DNA from: Claveliimonas acetigenes
Lineage (GTDB): Bacteria > Bacillota > Clostridia > Lachnospirales > Lachnospiraceae
Length of the DNA stretch: 64,000 nucleotides
Assembly: GCF_025567385.1 (NCBI RefSeq)
Contig: NZ_JAOQJU010000005.1
Location: 62,001 to 126,000, forward strand
Direction of reading: 5' to 3'
In this document: positions 34,401 to 42,116 of the stretch, piece after piece
Numbering within the stretch: position 1 is the first letter of the stretch
How the letters are laid out: each line of letters begins with the position of its first letter
Notes under the pieces: generated by a model
What the model saw: only the letters and a program-made list of their open reading frames with translations
Databases searched by the model: none
Told to the model about the DNA's origin: nothing
Position numbers and translations under genes: made by a program

Positions 34401-36801
34401 CGCTGGTAAAGCCTGTCTCTTCATCGTCAAAATCAAACTGCGCCAGAACTTTCTTCTCTGTCGGTTCCGGATCTGGATCCGGATCAGGATCTGTTGCTTC
34501 ACCGTATGCTTCCAGAAGCCGCTCCTGCTCCGCTTTAGAAAGCCGCATTACCGTACCATGGCGGAAACGGTCCTTTCCGAAATTCGCAGTTACTTCCGTA
34601 GTAAACTTACCGGAAGACAGATCGTCTGTCACGAACGCCTTATATCCGCCGTTATCGCCCATTGCACACCATCTTCCGTCCGGAAGCTTGTATACCGTAA
34701 AACCTTCTCTTCTGTCAAAGCCTGCTGCACTGGAGCCGGAACGCTTCACGATACGGGTCCAGTCGCCATTAACGCTTGCATTTTCATTCACTCTTACATC
34801 CAGCAGATCCTCGGAAAGGGTATCGCTTACGTCGATAACCGTATTCCAATCTGATGTAGAGAAACGGTAAAACTTGCCGTTGTCTTCCACAATCGTGGAG
34901 TCAATAATATTTACTTCACTGCCGGAATCCCGGTCTTCACTTAACCACACCTTCGGCTCTGTGAAGTTTACAAAGTCTCTGGTTCTGCATACATACACTC
35001 TTAATGCATTCTCCTCTGTTCCTTCCTTGCTGTTATCTCTGGAGGACCAGTATACCAGGTAATCCCCTGTACTCTCGTCATAGATTGCCTCTGGCGCCCA
35101 CACGCATCCTGCATTGTCGAATCCTGCATACACCAATCTTGGCTCACTCCAGGTCACCAGGTCGTCAGATTCCCATACCACCAGGTTCTGGCTGGCGCTC
35201 GACTGGTTCCAGCCGCTTCCGCCTGCTCCGCCGCCTTCTGCATGAAGGTCAGTTCCGAGGATCCAGTACTTGTCGCCCTCTGCGGAACGAATCACATGTG
35301 GGTCGCGCACGCCAAGGTCGCTTCCTTCTGCATCATTGGTAAGTATTGGCTGTGCTGTACCGCTTGCATCCTTATTCAGCTTCTCCCAGGTAAGCCCATC
35401 CTCGCTGTATCCGAAGAAGATCTTCTCATAACCTCTCTCGGTTCCGAAATGTGTCCACAGATAGCCTGCCGTATAATTATCATCCAGATTCTTCGGCGCT
35501 GCCACCACATTCAGAACGATTTCCTCTGGCACCATCGTCTTGACGCCGCCGCAACTAAGAGTCGCAGACATGGTAACCTTTGTATCCGTCTCCTGTCTGG
35601 TAACGACGCCCGCCGCCTTGCCATCCTGATCCTTATCGGTAACAACAGCCGTATTGGAAGACTTCCACTCTACGGTTGCTACTTTATCTGTCCCTTCCAC
35701 TTCAATAGTTGTAGGAAGGGTTACATTACCCTTTACCGCATCTTTGCCCACAATATCAAGCTTATCCCTCGCCGCCGCTATAACTTCCGCATCCGACAGC
35801 TCTTTCTTTACTACAACATTAATGGTTTTTGTATCCGATATACCTGCCATTGTAATCGTAGCTGTAAATTGGACAGTAACCTCAGCTTCTTCTGACCTTG
35901 TAACCGTTACCGAATATCCATCCTCACCAATCTTTGCACCGGCATTCTCTGCAACCGTCCATGTAATATTACAACCATTGCTTCCGGTTGACGGAAGTGT
36001 AAAGTCATCGTCCACTTTCTCCGGAAGTGTCAGTGCCTCCTTATCTGCCGCAACAGCCGCAGCAGCTCTCTCTGAATCCACAAGATCATCATCCGTCAGT
36101 GCACCGTCATAAACCTTAAAATTATCAATCCAACCCTGATAGCCTTCCCCGGAAGCGGTCCAGTTGGCTCTTCCGATATAAAAGATTCCCTCGTCGCCCA
36201 GGATGTCCGTCAGAGCCACATTGCTGTTCTCCACGGATTGCTTCTTCTCTCCATTTACATAGATAGACGTAACACCTTCAGCGTATACAATATCCACATG
36301 CGACCAGTCCGTTCCCGTAGGAGTCGTAAAGGAAACAGTACGCCCGTTGTTGTAACGCTCTACCTTCGTATTTCCTCCGTTCGCAAATGCTCCGATATAA
36401 TATTCTTTCCCATTTGTCTGCTGCCCGTTATCAGGCGCTGCATAGAATACCCAGTTTGTTCCTGTTCTGTCCGGCTTCGCATCATAAGAGATAGTAATTT
36501 CATCCTTGCCTGCCAGAAGGCTTCCGCCGTCTGCATTGGTAAGTTCGAGATAATTTGACGTTGTTCCGTTCAAATACAAAGCCTTCCCACTTGCTGCATC
36601 TTTACTGTCCCGAAGTTCATAACTGCCATGGACAGTTGCTTTTGCACTGCCGCCTGTAAGCACATGAGCTTCATCGTCGAACGTAAAGTCTGCCAAAAGC
36701 GGTGCATCCGCCGCTTCAACCGCTGCCGGAAGAAAAGGACTAACCATCGCTGCGCTGAGTGCAAGTGCGAGTCCTCTTTTCCACATTCTCGTCTTTTTCA
36801 T
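31498..36801 (-). CDS. SLH-anchored double-GH43 multidomain glycosidase
   Basis: Secreted 1767-residue protein with two complete GH43 domains. Order: signal peptide (1-32), LamG (about 36-245), two atrophied Ig repeats (255-335, 340-430), GH43-1 (about 440-763; GVRDPHVI, CVWAPEAIYD, IIDSTIVEDNG, RREGFTVY), Pro/Asp linker, second LamG (about 783-983), a beta-rich spacer (about 990-1105), GH43-2 (about 1107-1418; QYADPDIDYFDG, AIDPSVFTDDDG, RESVVVIKANGKYH), FIVAR (1427-1490), Big_3 (1492-1572), three SLH repeats (1578-1767). The second catalytic domain has the canonical ADPD start of xylosidase/arabinofuranosidase GH43, unlike the RDP start of the others, so the two may act on different linkages. 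ATG 36801 with GGGAGG upstream is preferred over the longer frame. Its SLH part is a mosaic of two neighbours. Confidence 0.85.
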   Translation of the reverse strand: MKKTRMWKRGLALALSAAMVSPFLPAAVEAADAPLLADFTFDDEAHVLTGGSAKATVHGSYELRDSKDAASGKALYLNGTTSNYLELTNADGGSLLAGKDEITISYDAKPDRTGTNWVFYAAPDNGQQTNGKEYYIGAFANGGNTKVERYNNGRTVSFTTPTGTDWSHVDIVYAEGVTSIYVNGEKKQSVENSNVALTDILGDEGIFYIGRANWTASGEGYQGWIDNFKVYDGALTDDDLVDSERAAAAVAADKEALTLPEKVDDDFTLPSTGSNGCNITWTVAENAGAKIGEDGYSVTVTRSEEAEVTVQFTATITMAGISDTKTINVVVKKELSDAEVIAAARDKLDIVGKDAVKGNVTLPTTIEVEGTDKVATVEWKSSNTAVVTDKDQDGKAAGVVTRQETDTKVTMSATLSCGGVKTMVPEEIVLNVVAAPKNLDDNYTAGYLWTHFGTERGYEKIFFGYSEDGLTWEKLNKDASGTAQPILTNDAEGSDLGVRDPHVIRSAEGDKYWILGTDLHAEGGGAGGSGWNQSSASQNLVVWESDDLVTWSEPRLVYAGFDNAGCVWAPEAIYDESTGDYLVYWSSRDNSKEGTEENALRVYVCRTRDFVNFTEPKVWLSEDRDSGSEVNIIDSTIVEDNGKFYRFSTSDWNTVIDVSDTLSEDLLDVRVNENASVNGDWTRIVKRSGSSAAGFDRREGFTVYKLPDGRWCAMGDNGGYKAFVTDDLSSGKFTTEVTANFGKDRFRHGTVMRLSKAEQERLLEAYGEATDPDPDPDPEPTEKKVLAQFDFDDEETGFTSEDAKAEGNHTLQDSWNEENGKALYLNGSQFLNVTDQNGKSLLTGAKELTVSFEVKVENTSTNWPFYAAPNGNAQQYGVSEHYVGLLMKDGSLTVERYNQNGSRPANPSASVAANKWTRVDVVLTSGKTSVYINGTLESEVASSYGVDAILGNSSILQIGKANWGSGEYFKGLIDNMTIRNYALTGEEVEEEASDFVSTLPMVDGAVVGTAPTKDEAADYQGTDDHTAIITMVDTEKNVLTPYVRKAADVTKLPVTLELNGVSEITVDGKAFTNGSEMNLSKDVEVKVKNTAGREETWTIKAAVSSNNPVLPGQYADPDIDYFDGKFWIFPTTDGYSGWSGTVFHAFSSEDMVNWTDEGVILDLANDNPGTNDKGVQIAASTWAVGSAWAPSIEEKNGKYYFYYCGKFSNGQSAIGVAVADNPAGPYVDKGEALLTVSMCRNAGVSMGQAIDPSVFTDDDGTSYITFGNGSAAIAELNDDMMSIKDGSLKQLNGLRDFRESVVVIKANGKYHWTWSCDDTGSPNYHVNYGVSDTIDGNITYVKTLLSKDEANGLLGTAHQSMLHIKDAYGKDRYFIAYHRFYTPLGIYTSGLGYHRETCIDEVTFGEDGYMQAEPTLQGVPEVLVNITKDVLEEEIDSAPGEDQKEKYTEETWEAYQEALKKAEAVLADEEATQQEIDDAAEALKDAKNALEEKAEPVVLESITVTAPTKAEYTVGEELNLAGMKVVAKYSDDTEKEITEGYEVSGYDKAKTGEQTVTVTYEGKTATFKVTVKEEAVAPKLPYVDVAESDWFYDAAYYNYFAETMTGTDPTHFSPYEILPRAQFATILHRIEGKPAAAYTNRFPDVPDGQFYSTAVLWAADAKVVTGYTDSGYFGTNDPITREQMVVMMYRYADYKKYDISKTADLSSFSDAGRVSEFAETAMKWAVENGIIEGKENEDGSYRLDPQGGTSRAECSIIIQRFMETFGE
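31926..31997 (-). repeat. SLH-coding mosaic block 1, copy B
   Basis: Matches 17731-17802 with one difference over 72 bases. Confidence 0.8.
31988..32080 (-). repeat. SLH-coding mosaic block 2, copy B
   Basis: Matches 22861-22953 with one difference over 93 bases. It overlaps block 1 by ten bases, so the switch between donor-like sequences falls at about 31988-31997. Confidence 0.8.
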
Positions 36802-36837
36802 TCGTCTTCCTCCCTTACACAAAAAAATTATCACTTT

Positions 36838-36846
36838 ATTATAACA
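36838..36846 (-). promoter_or_regulatory. Extended -10 promoter of the double-GH43 gene
   Basis: On the minus strand TGTTATAAT (core TATAAT 36838-36843), 37 bases before the ATG. The -35 position is poor, consistent with activation or reliance on the extended -10. Confidence 0.6.
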
Positions 36847-36871
36847 GTTTCTTAAAACTATCCATATGTAA

Positions 36872-36914
36872 TATTTTTGGTTTTTTGGTACTTTTTTTGG
36901 TAATCGTTACGATT
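36872..36914 (-). promoter_or_regulatory. Candidate operator/activator region upstream of the double-GH43 gene
   Basis: Three direct copies of ACCAAAAA-like sequence (minus strand, about 36874-36902) lie next to the exact inverted repeat AATCGT-T-ACGATT (36902-36914), all upstream of the -10 at 36838. Confidence 0.4.
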
Positions 36915-36954
36915 CACAATCGAATACTTTTGACATTTTTTAACACAACAAAGA

Positions 36955-36986
36955 AAGGTGTAACCCATTCACATGGGTTACACCTT
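36955..36986 (-). terminator. Terminator after the GH51 gene
   Basis: AAGGTGTAACCCAT and ATGGGTTACACCTT form an exact 14-bp stem around TCAC; on the minus strand it is followed by TCTTTG. Confidence 0.75.
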
Positions 36987-37014
36987 CTTCTAATTTTGTC
37001 GTTTCTCTCTTTGC

Positions 37015-40000
37015 TTACTCGCCGAATGTCTCCATAAACCTCTGAATAATAATCGCACATTCTGCACGGCTTGTGCTGCCCTGCGGGTCAAGACGATAAG
37101 AACCATCTGTATTCTTTTTCCCTTCAATGATTCCATTTTCTACTGCCCACTTCATAGCAGTTTCTGCGAATCCGCTTACCTGTCCTGCATCGGAAAAGCT
37201 GCTGAGATCTGCCGTCTTTGAGATATCGTATTTCTTATAATCCGCATAACGGTACATCATAACTACCATCTGCTCACGGGTAATCGGATCGTTCGTTCCA
37301 AAGTATCCGGAATCTGTATAACCCGTAACAATCTTCGCATCTGCCGCCCAGAGAACTGCTGTCGAATAGAACTGTTTATCCGGTACATCCGGGAATCTGT
37401 TCGTATACTCTGCATCCGGCTTTCCTTCCATTCTGTGAAGGATGGTTGCAAACTGTGCACGTACCAGCGTTGCGTATGGTGAGAAATGCGTAGGATCTGT
37501 ACCCGTCATGGTTTCTGCAAAGTAGTTGTAGTATGCCGCATCGTAGAACCAGTCGCTNNNNNNNNNNNNNNNNNNNNNNNNNNNNNNNNNNNNNNNNNNN
37601 NNNNNNNNNNNNNNNNNNNNNNNNNNNNNNNNNNNNNNNNNNNNNNNNNNNNNNNNNNNNNNNNNNNNNNNNNNNNNNNNNNNNNNTGCCTTCTTCAAAG
37701 CCTCTTCATAATCTGCCCAGCTCGCTTCTGAATACTGTTCCTTCTTAGTGTCCGGAACTGCATTTTCGATTGCCTTCTCAAGCTCCTTCTTGTCAGTATC
37801 ATCCGGTTTCGCTGCTTCCTTCACAGTTACCTTGAAAGTCGCTGTCTTTCCTTCATACGTCACCGTTACTGTCTGCTCTCCGGTCTTAGCCTTATCATAG
37901 CCGCTTACTTCGTAGCCTTCTGTGATTTCTTTTTCTGTATCATCAGAATACTTCGCAACTACCTTCATTCCTGCAAGGTCAAGCTCTTCTCCGGCTGTAT
38001 ACTCGGTCTTTGTCGGAGCTTTTACCGTAATGGATTCCAGTTTTACTTCCGGCGTCACACTACCATTATACGCTACTTTGATTACGCTGAATGACGTCGC
38101 CGGAACCAGATACTGCAGCTTTCCATCTGTCAGTTTCTCCTTAGTTGTCACCGGAACAACCGTCTCATTACCAATCACATTTTCCGCTTTTGCATCTCCG
38201 GTCAGGCAGATAATCTCTGCTTCGCCAGCTTCAACGCCCGGATAAGTAAGGGTAATGTCCTTCGGATAGTCCGCGCTGTTAATCAGTTTCAGATAAATAT
38301 AATTTTCATCTACAGAAGATACCTGGTAAATGTCAGTCTGTCCGCCATTCAGTGCCTGATAGGAACCGCTGCCGTTAATCCTGCTAAGAGCTGTATTGAC
38401 AATCGTTTTTCCATAATTATTCGCATACATCCACTGTACATAGTAGTTCGGTGTCTTCATTACATCATATTCATCGAAGTAAATCATATTCGGCGACCAG
38501 TTGGTTGCCCCAATTTTCGCCAGAAGCGGAGCATAGGACGCATGGCGCACAATGTCTCCGTTGCGCTCGAAGCCGGTCATATAAGCGGCCTCTGCAATTG
38601 CTCCTTCCAGTGTATTGCCTTTATCATTAACTGCATACTCGCCTACAAATACATTCGTTCCATCCTCATCCAGACGGTCATAACTATCATAACGGTGGGT
38701 ATTCTCAAGCATCCAGCCTGCTCCCGCATAATAGTGCTCGTCTACCAGAACCTCACCTGTCATGGTTCTCTTTACATAAGAATAGGCATCCTCACCATTG
38801 CTTGCATTCCAGTAATACGGACCATAGGCAAAGATAAGCTGTAACTGATGATCCGGATAATGCGCTTCTTTGTAAGCTTCAATCTTATTCTTAATATAAG
38901 TAAAGTTCTCATAATAATTTACCGTATTGGTATTCCAGTTTTCATTACCAATACCGATATAGTGAAGTTCAAATGGTTCTGCGTGCCCGTTCTCCACACG
39001 CTTCTTCGCCCATTTTGCTTCTTCTGCATTGCTGCTGTCCGGGTCGCCCCAGCAGTAATTTAAGAAATCAATAGCGTACTGTGCATAAGGATCAAGTTCT
39101 TCTCCTGACTTCGCTGCCGGAGCATTTCCTGCAAACTGGCAGTAGATACCTGCGCTCATAATCGGGAAAGCTTCTGCTCCCAGATCCTCACAGAGCGTCA
39201 TAATTTCGTGGTAGCCCAGTTCAAAGGACATCATATATCCATACTCCGGATCCGGGTTCTTGCCAATCGTAGAATCTCCCCAGTAGCTTGCCTGTGCTTT
39301 TCTTTCCTCAAGAGGCCCGATAGAATTCTCCCAGTTGTAGAAGCTGTCCTCGCCATAGTCGCCTTCAATGGCACATCCGCCCGGGAACCGGATGAAGCTT
39401 GGCTTCAGATCCGCAAGCGCCTCTACCAGATCTTTTCTAAGGCCTGCGCCGTAAACATAATTCTTATTTCCATAGCCATAGGTATCCTGAGATGCCAGTG
39501 ACACCATATCAACACAGAGTACATCCGCTGCTGCAGCTCCTGAAATAGTAAGTGTCAGTTTTCCTGTCTGCGTCTTGCTTCCCGTAAGCGCTGCGCTGAT
39601 CTTATTCCATTTGCCGTCCTTCTTAAGCTCCAACGTCTGCACGTCCGTAAGCGCCTGCCCCGCGCTGTCTGTCACCTGTACGGTAACCGTTCCTGCATAA
39701 GCAGCGTCCGCCTTCATCCACATGGAGAAGTCATACTTCATTCCCTGCTCTACCGGTATCGACGGCGTGGTGTTATCCCACATCTTTGTAAAGCCTACGT
39801 TGCTCAAGGTCTGATTTCCGGTAAGCTTCGCATAATTCGTATTATTTTCATTCAGTCCGCCCGTCTGCTCCACCGTAAATCCTGAGCTATTGCTGGACGT
39901 CCAGTATTTCTTCCAGGAAGTCTGGTCTCCGCGGGTTGCCGGACTCGTTGGCGCTGAGCCGTCCGCGTAATTCTGGAAAGAATTATTCTTTACCAGTTCC

Positions 40001-41928
40001 GGTGACAGTCCTCCGTCCGCAGAGCTGTTAATATCTTCATAGAAAAGTCCGAAAAGCTCCTGGCTAATATCCACACCTTTATCCTCTTTATCAAGAGTCA
40101 TAGCGTAAGTAGTGGAATCTTTGGAAAGAACCAGGATATTGAATTCTTTCTCCTGCGTCTTATCTCCGACCTTTATCTCAGCCGTAAGCTTCACATTTGT
40201 ATTTTCCTTGGGTGCGGTTACTTTACCATCTGTGGAAATAATCTCTTCACTGCCGCTTTCCCATGAAATAGTAACCAAGCCGCTGAGCATCGCTTTCTGC
40301 AGCGTCACGGAATCATAGATTCCGGTAGAAAGAGCGTCGTCTTTTACCTCCGGAATCGTCAATGCATCTGCCGCATTCTGAAGAATCTGTTCCTCGGTAA
40401 GCCCTTCCGTATAAAGCTGCCCAGCCTCTGCATCAGAAACTGCTTTGCTGTAAATGGATACATTTCTTATTTTACCCCGGAAGATAGGATCTCCGGCATA
40501 TTCAGATTTTCCGATGTAGGACAGAAGTCCTGTTCCCATATCGGAAACCTTTCTGTTAAGCGCATAGCTGTTATATTTTTCCCCATTAATATAGCCTGTA
40601 ATGCTATTTTCCGTAATAACCGCCGTATAATGCGTCCATTCGCTTCCTGTATATGGCCCGTCACTCAGATTTGTCCCCGGTGCAATCCCGATCTCACTTC
40701 CGGAGCCGCCCCATGTAATACACATCTTCGCCGCATTCGTGGAAGGATTCTGCGGATTAATCATAAAATAGCTGGTAGTATTCTTACCGAAGAAAAACGC
40801 AGACGTCCACGCCGGCCCTATATCATTCTGGATCCACATGGAAATTGTCAGGTTGTTCTGATTGTCGAACATCCCTGTAGGAAGCTGCACATAGCCGTTT
40901 CCTCCGGAGAGCGTCAGCACATTGCCCGCCGCTGAAACTCCGCTGCCCTGCACAACTGCATTATGATCGTGGCCGGATACATCGGCAATCGTACTGCCGG
41001 ACGCAAGTGTTCCTGACAGATTCGAAAAATCATACTTCGCAAGCATATCCGGAATGGCATCTGTTTTCTGCGGAACTGTGACTGTAAAATCCTTCGTGAC
41101 AGACTTGCCCTTCAAAGACAACTCTGCCCGAAGAGTTCCTGTCACATCTGTATCACCTCTGGTTACAACTGCTTTTCCACCCTCGATATTGACCGCATCA
41201 TGATTCTCCGTCCACGCCACCGTCACGCCATTTGACAATTGTGCCGGCAGAAGTGTATCCGACGCCATTCTGTCACTTAAAACCAGCTGTTCCTTCGCCA
41301 GTTCCAGAACAGTATCCGCCGTCTCATCTGTCAATGCGAACTGAACCTTCCAGCGATATATGCCATTCGCCGCCGCATCATCTCTTACCGTCACATTGAA
41401 GCGGATGGATTTCGTCGTCACGCTGTCCACGGAAATCGTATTATACTGATCCGTCTTAATCACATCATCCAGATTGGACTTCATCGCAAGATCCTGCCAA
41501 TTACCGCTTGCATCCTTATATTGGAACTGAATTGCGGATGGAACCCGTGTACCGCCGCCGTCATCATACCAGTATACCTGAAAAGAATCCGTGGTAATAG
41601 GGGTTGTCCAGTCATACTGAACGTAATGCGAGCTTCCCGGATCCTGCGGCCAGTTGCCCCATCCTTGATTATTGCCTTGATTAGAAGCTCCCGGTTCAAA
41701 CGCCTCATTGTTAATCCCATTCAAATTTTCCCAACTGGATACATAATCCGTGGAAACTGCTGCATAAGGTGCAATATCAATGATATCCTCTCCTTCTGCA
41801 GTCTCAATGACCTCATCTGATTCTTTCGCAGATGTCCCTGCTGCATATACGGCTGACGGCAGTCCTATGACGACCATCGCTGCCGCAAGAATCAGACTTA
41901 AAAAACTTCGTGCTGCTTTCTTCCTCAT
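37015..41928 (-). CDS. SLH-anchored GH51 alpha-L-arabinofuranosidase (sequence gap inside)
   Basis: Secreted enzyme, 1637 residues including 43 unknown ones. Signal peptide (1-30), a discoidin-like beta domain (about 45-165), Ig-like repeat (about 165-260), LamG (about 265-480), second Ig-like repeat, GH51 catalytic domain (about 600-1290) with IRFPGGC, the acid/base Glu in GIGNENW and the nucleophile Glu in FVGEYAV, Big_3 (about 1294-1370), FIVAR (about 1375 into the gap) and SLH repeats (about 1455-1637). GH51 enzymes release terminal arabinofuranose from arabinan and arabinoxylan. FIVAR follows Big_3 here, the reverse of its neighbours. ATG 41928 with GGAGG upstream is the start; the longer frame runs back over the promoter. 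It is the first gene of the SLH array and has its own terminator. Confidence 0.88.
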   Translation of the reverse strand: MRKKAARSFLSLILAAAMVVIGLPSAVYAAGTSAKESDEVIETAEGEDIIDIAPYAAVSTDYVSSWENLNGINNEAFEPGASNQGNNQGWGNWPQDPGSSHYVQYDWTTPITTDSFQVYWYDDGGGTRVPSAIQFQYKDASGNWQDLAMKSNLDDVIKTDQYNTISVDSVTTKSIRFNVTVRDDAAANGIYRWKVQFALTDETADTVLELAKEQLVLSDRMASDTLLPAQLSNGVTVAWTENHDAVNIEGGKAVVTRGDTDVTGTLRAELSLKGKSVTKDFTVTVPQKTDAIPDMLAKYDFSNLSGTLASGSTIADVSGHDHNAVVQGSGVSAAGNVLTLSGGNGYVQLPTGMFDNQNNLTISMWIQNDIGPAWTSAFFFGKNTTSYFMINPQNPSTNAAKMCITWGGSGSEIGIAPGTNLSDGPYTGSEWTHYTAVITENSITGYINGEKYNSYALNRKVSDMGTGLLSYIGKSEYAGDPIFRGKIRNVSIYSKAVSDAEAGQLYTEGLTEEQILQNAADALTIPEVKDDALSTGIYDSVTLQKAMLSGLVTISWESGSEEIISTDGKVTAPKENTNVKLTAEIKVGDKTQEKEFNILVLSKDSTTYAMTLDKEDKGVDISQELFGLFYEDINSSADGGLSPELVKNNSFQNYADGSAPTSPATRGDQTSWKKYWTSSNSSGFTVEQTGGLNENNTNYAKLTGNQTLSNVGFTKMWDNTTPSIPVEQGMKYDFSMWMKADAAYAGTVTVQVTDSAGQALTDVQTLELKKDGKWNKISAALTGSKTQTGKLTLTISGAAAADVLCVDMVSLASQDTYGYGNKNYVYGAGLRKDLVEALADLKPSFIRFPGGCAIEGDYGEDSFYNWENSIGPLEERKAQASYWGDSTIGKNPDPEYGYMMSFELGYHEIMTLCEDLGAEAFPIMSAGIYCQFAGNAPAAKSGEELDPYAQYAIDFLNYCWGDPDSSNAEEAKWAKKRVENGHAEPFELHYIGIGNENWNTNTVNYYENFTYIKNKIEAYKEAHYPDHQLQLIFAYGPYYWNASNGEDAYSYVKRTMTGEVLVDEHYYAGAGWMLENTHRYDSYDRLDEDGTNVFVGEYAVNDKGNTLEGAIAEAAYMTGFERNGDIVRHASYAPLLAKIGATNWSPNMIYFDEYDVMKTPNYYVQWMYANNYGKTIVNTALSRINGSGSYQALNGGQTDIYQVSSVDENYIYLKLINSADYPKDITLTYPGVEAGEAEIICLTGDAKAENVIGNETVVPVTTKEKLTDGKLQYLVPATSFSVIKVAYNGSVTPEVKLESITVKAPTKTEYTAGEELDLAGMKVVAKYSDDTEKEITEGYEVSGYDKAKTGEQTVTVTYEGKTATFKVTVKEAAKPDDTDKKELEKAIENAVPDTKKEQYSEASWADYEEALKKAXXXXXXXXXXXXXXXXXXXXXXXXXXXXXXXXXXXXXXXXXXXSDWFYDAAYYNYFAETMTGTDPTHFSPYATLVRAQFATILHRMEGKPDAEYTNRFPDVPDKQFYSTAVLWAADAKIVTGYTDSGYFGTNDPITREQMVVMMYRYADYKKYDISKTADLSSFSDAGQVSGFAETAMKWAVENGIIEGKKNTDGSYRLDPQGSTSRAECAIIIQRFMETFGE
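37558..37686. other. Assembly gap, 129 N
   Basis: Run of N inside the GH51 gene between the FIVAR and SLH modules. Its length is a multiple of three and equals the size expected for the missing FIVAR end plus the LPYxDVAE start of the first SLH repeat, so the estimate looks good. Confidence 0.99.
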
Positions 41929-42007
41929 ACTTTTTCCTCCTTTAAATATTTTGGCTGTTTTTGCCATATTTTTTCTCTTTACAGCAACTCTTTTGTAACT
42001 ATTTACT

Positions 42008-42037
42008 ATTATAGCATTACCAAACACCTTGTACAAG
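42008..42037 (-). promoter_or_regulatory. Promoter of the GH51 gene with overlapping palindrome
   Basis: On the minus strand TTGTAC (42031-42036), 17 bp, extended -10 TGCTATAAT (core 42008-42013). The palindrome CTTGTACAAG (42028-42037) covers the -35 box and is a candidate repressor site. Confidence 0.7.
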
Positions 42038-42065
42038 AGCTTTTAAAATATTTTCTCAGAAAAGG

Positions 42066-42097
42066 AAAAACCGGCGCGACTTCTGCCACGCCGGTTT
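42066..42097 (-). terminator. Terminator of the ridA-aminotransferase-DUF819-deacylase operon
   Basis: AAACCGGCG (42068-42076) and CGCCGGTTT (42089-42097) form a 9-bp stem; the minus strand then has TTTTT. Confidence 0.75.
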
Positions 42098-42116
42098 ATT
42101 CCTCTTTTATTAACTT

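Noticed and set aside
37015..41928. Reading the N run as a real deletion or frameshift in the GH51 gene
   Set aside because: The N stretch preserves the frame and has the length expected for the missing module parts, so it is an assembly gap.
41929..42036. N-terminal extension of the GH51 protein
   Set aside because: It covers the -35/-10 region of a strong promoter and lies before a GGAGG-preceded signal peptide.
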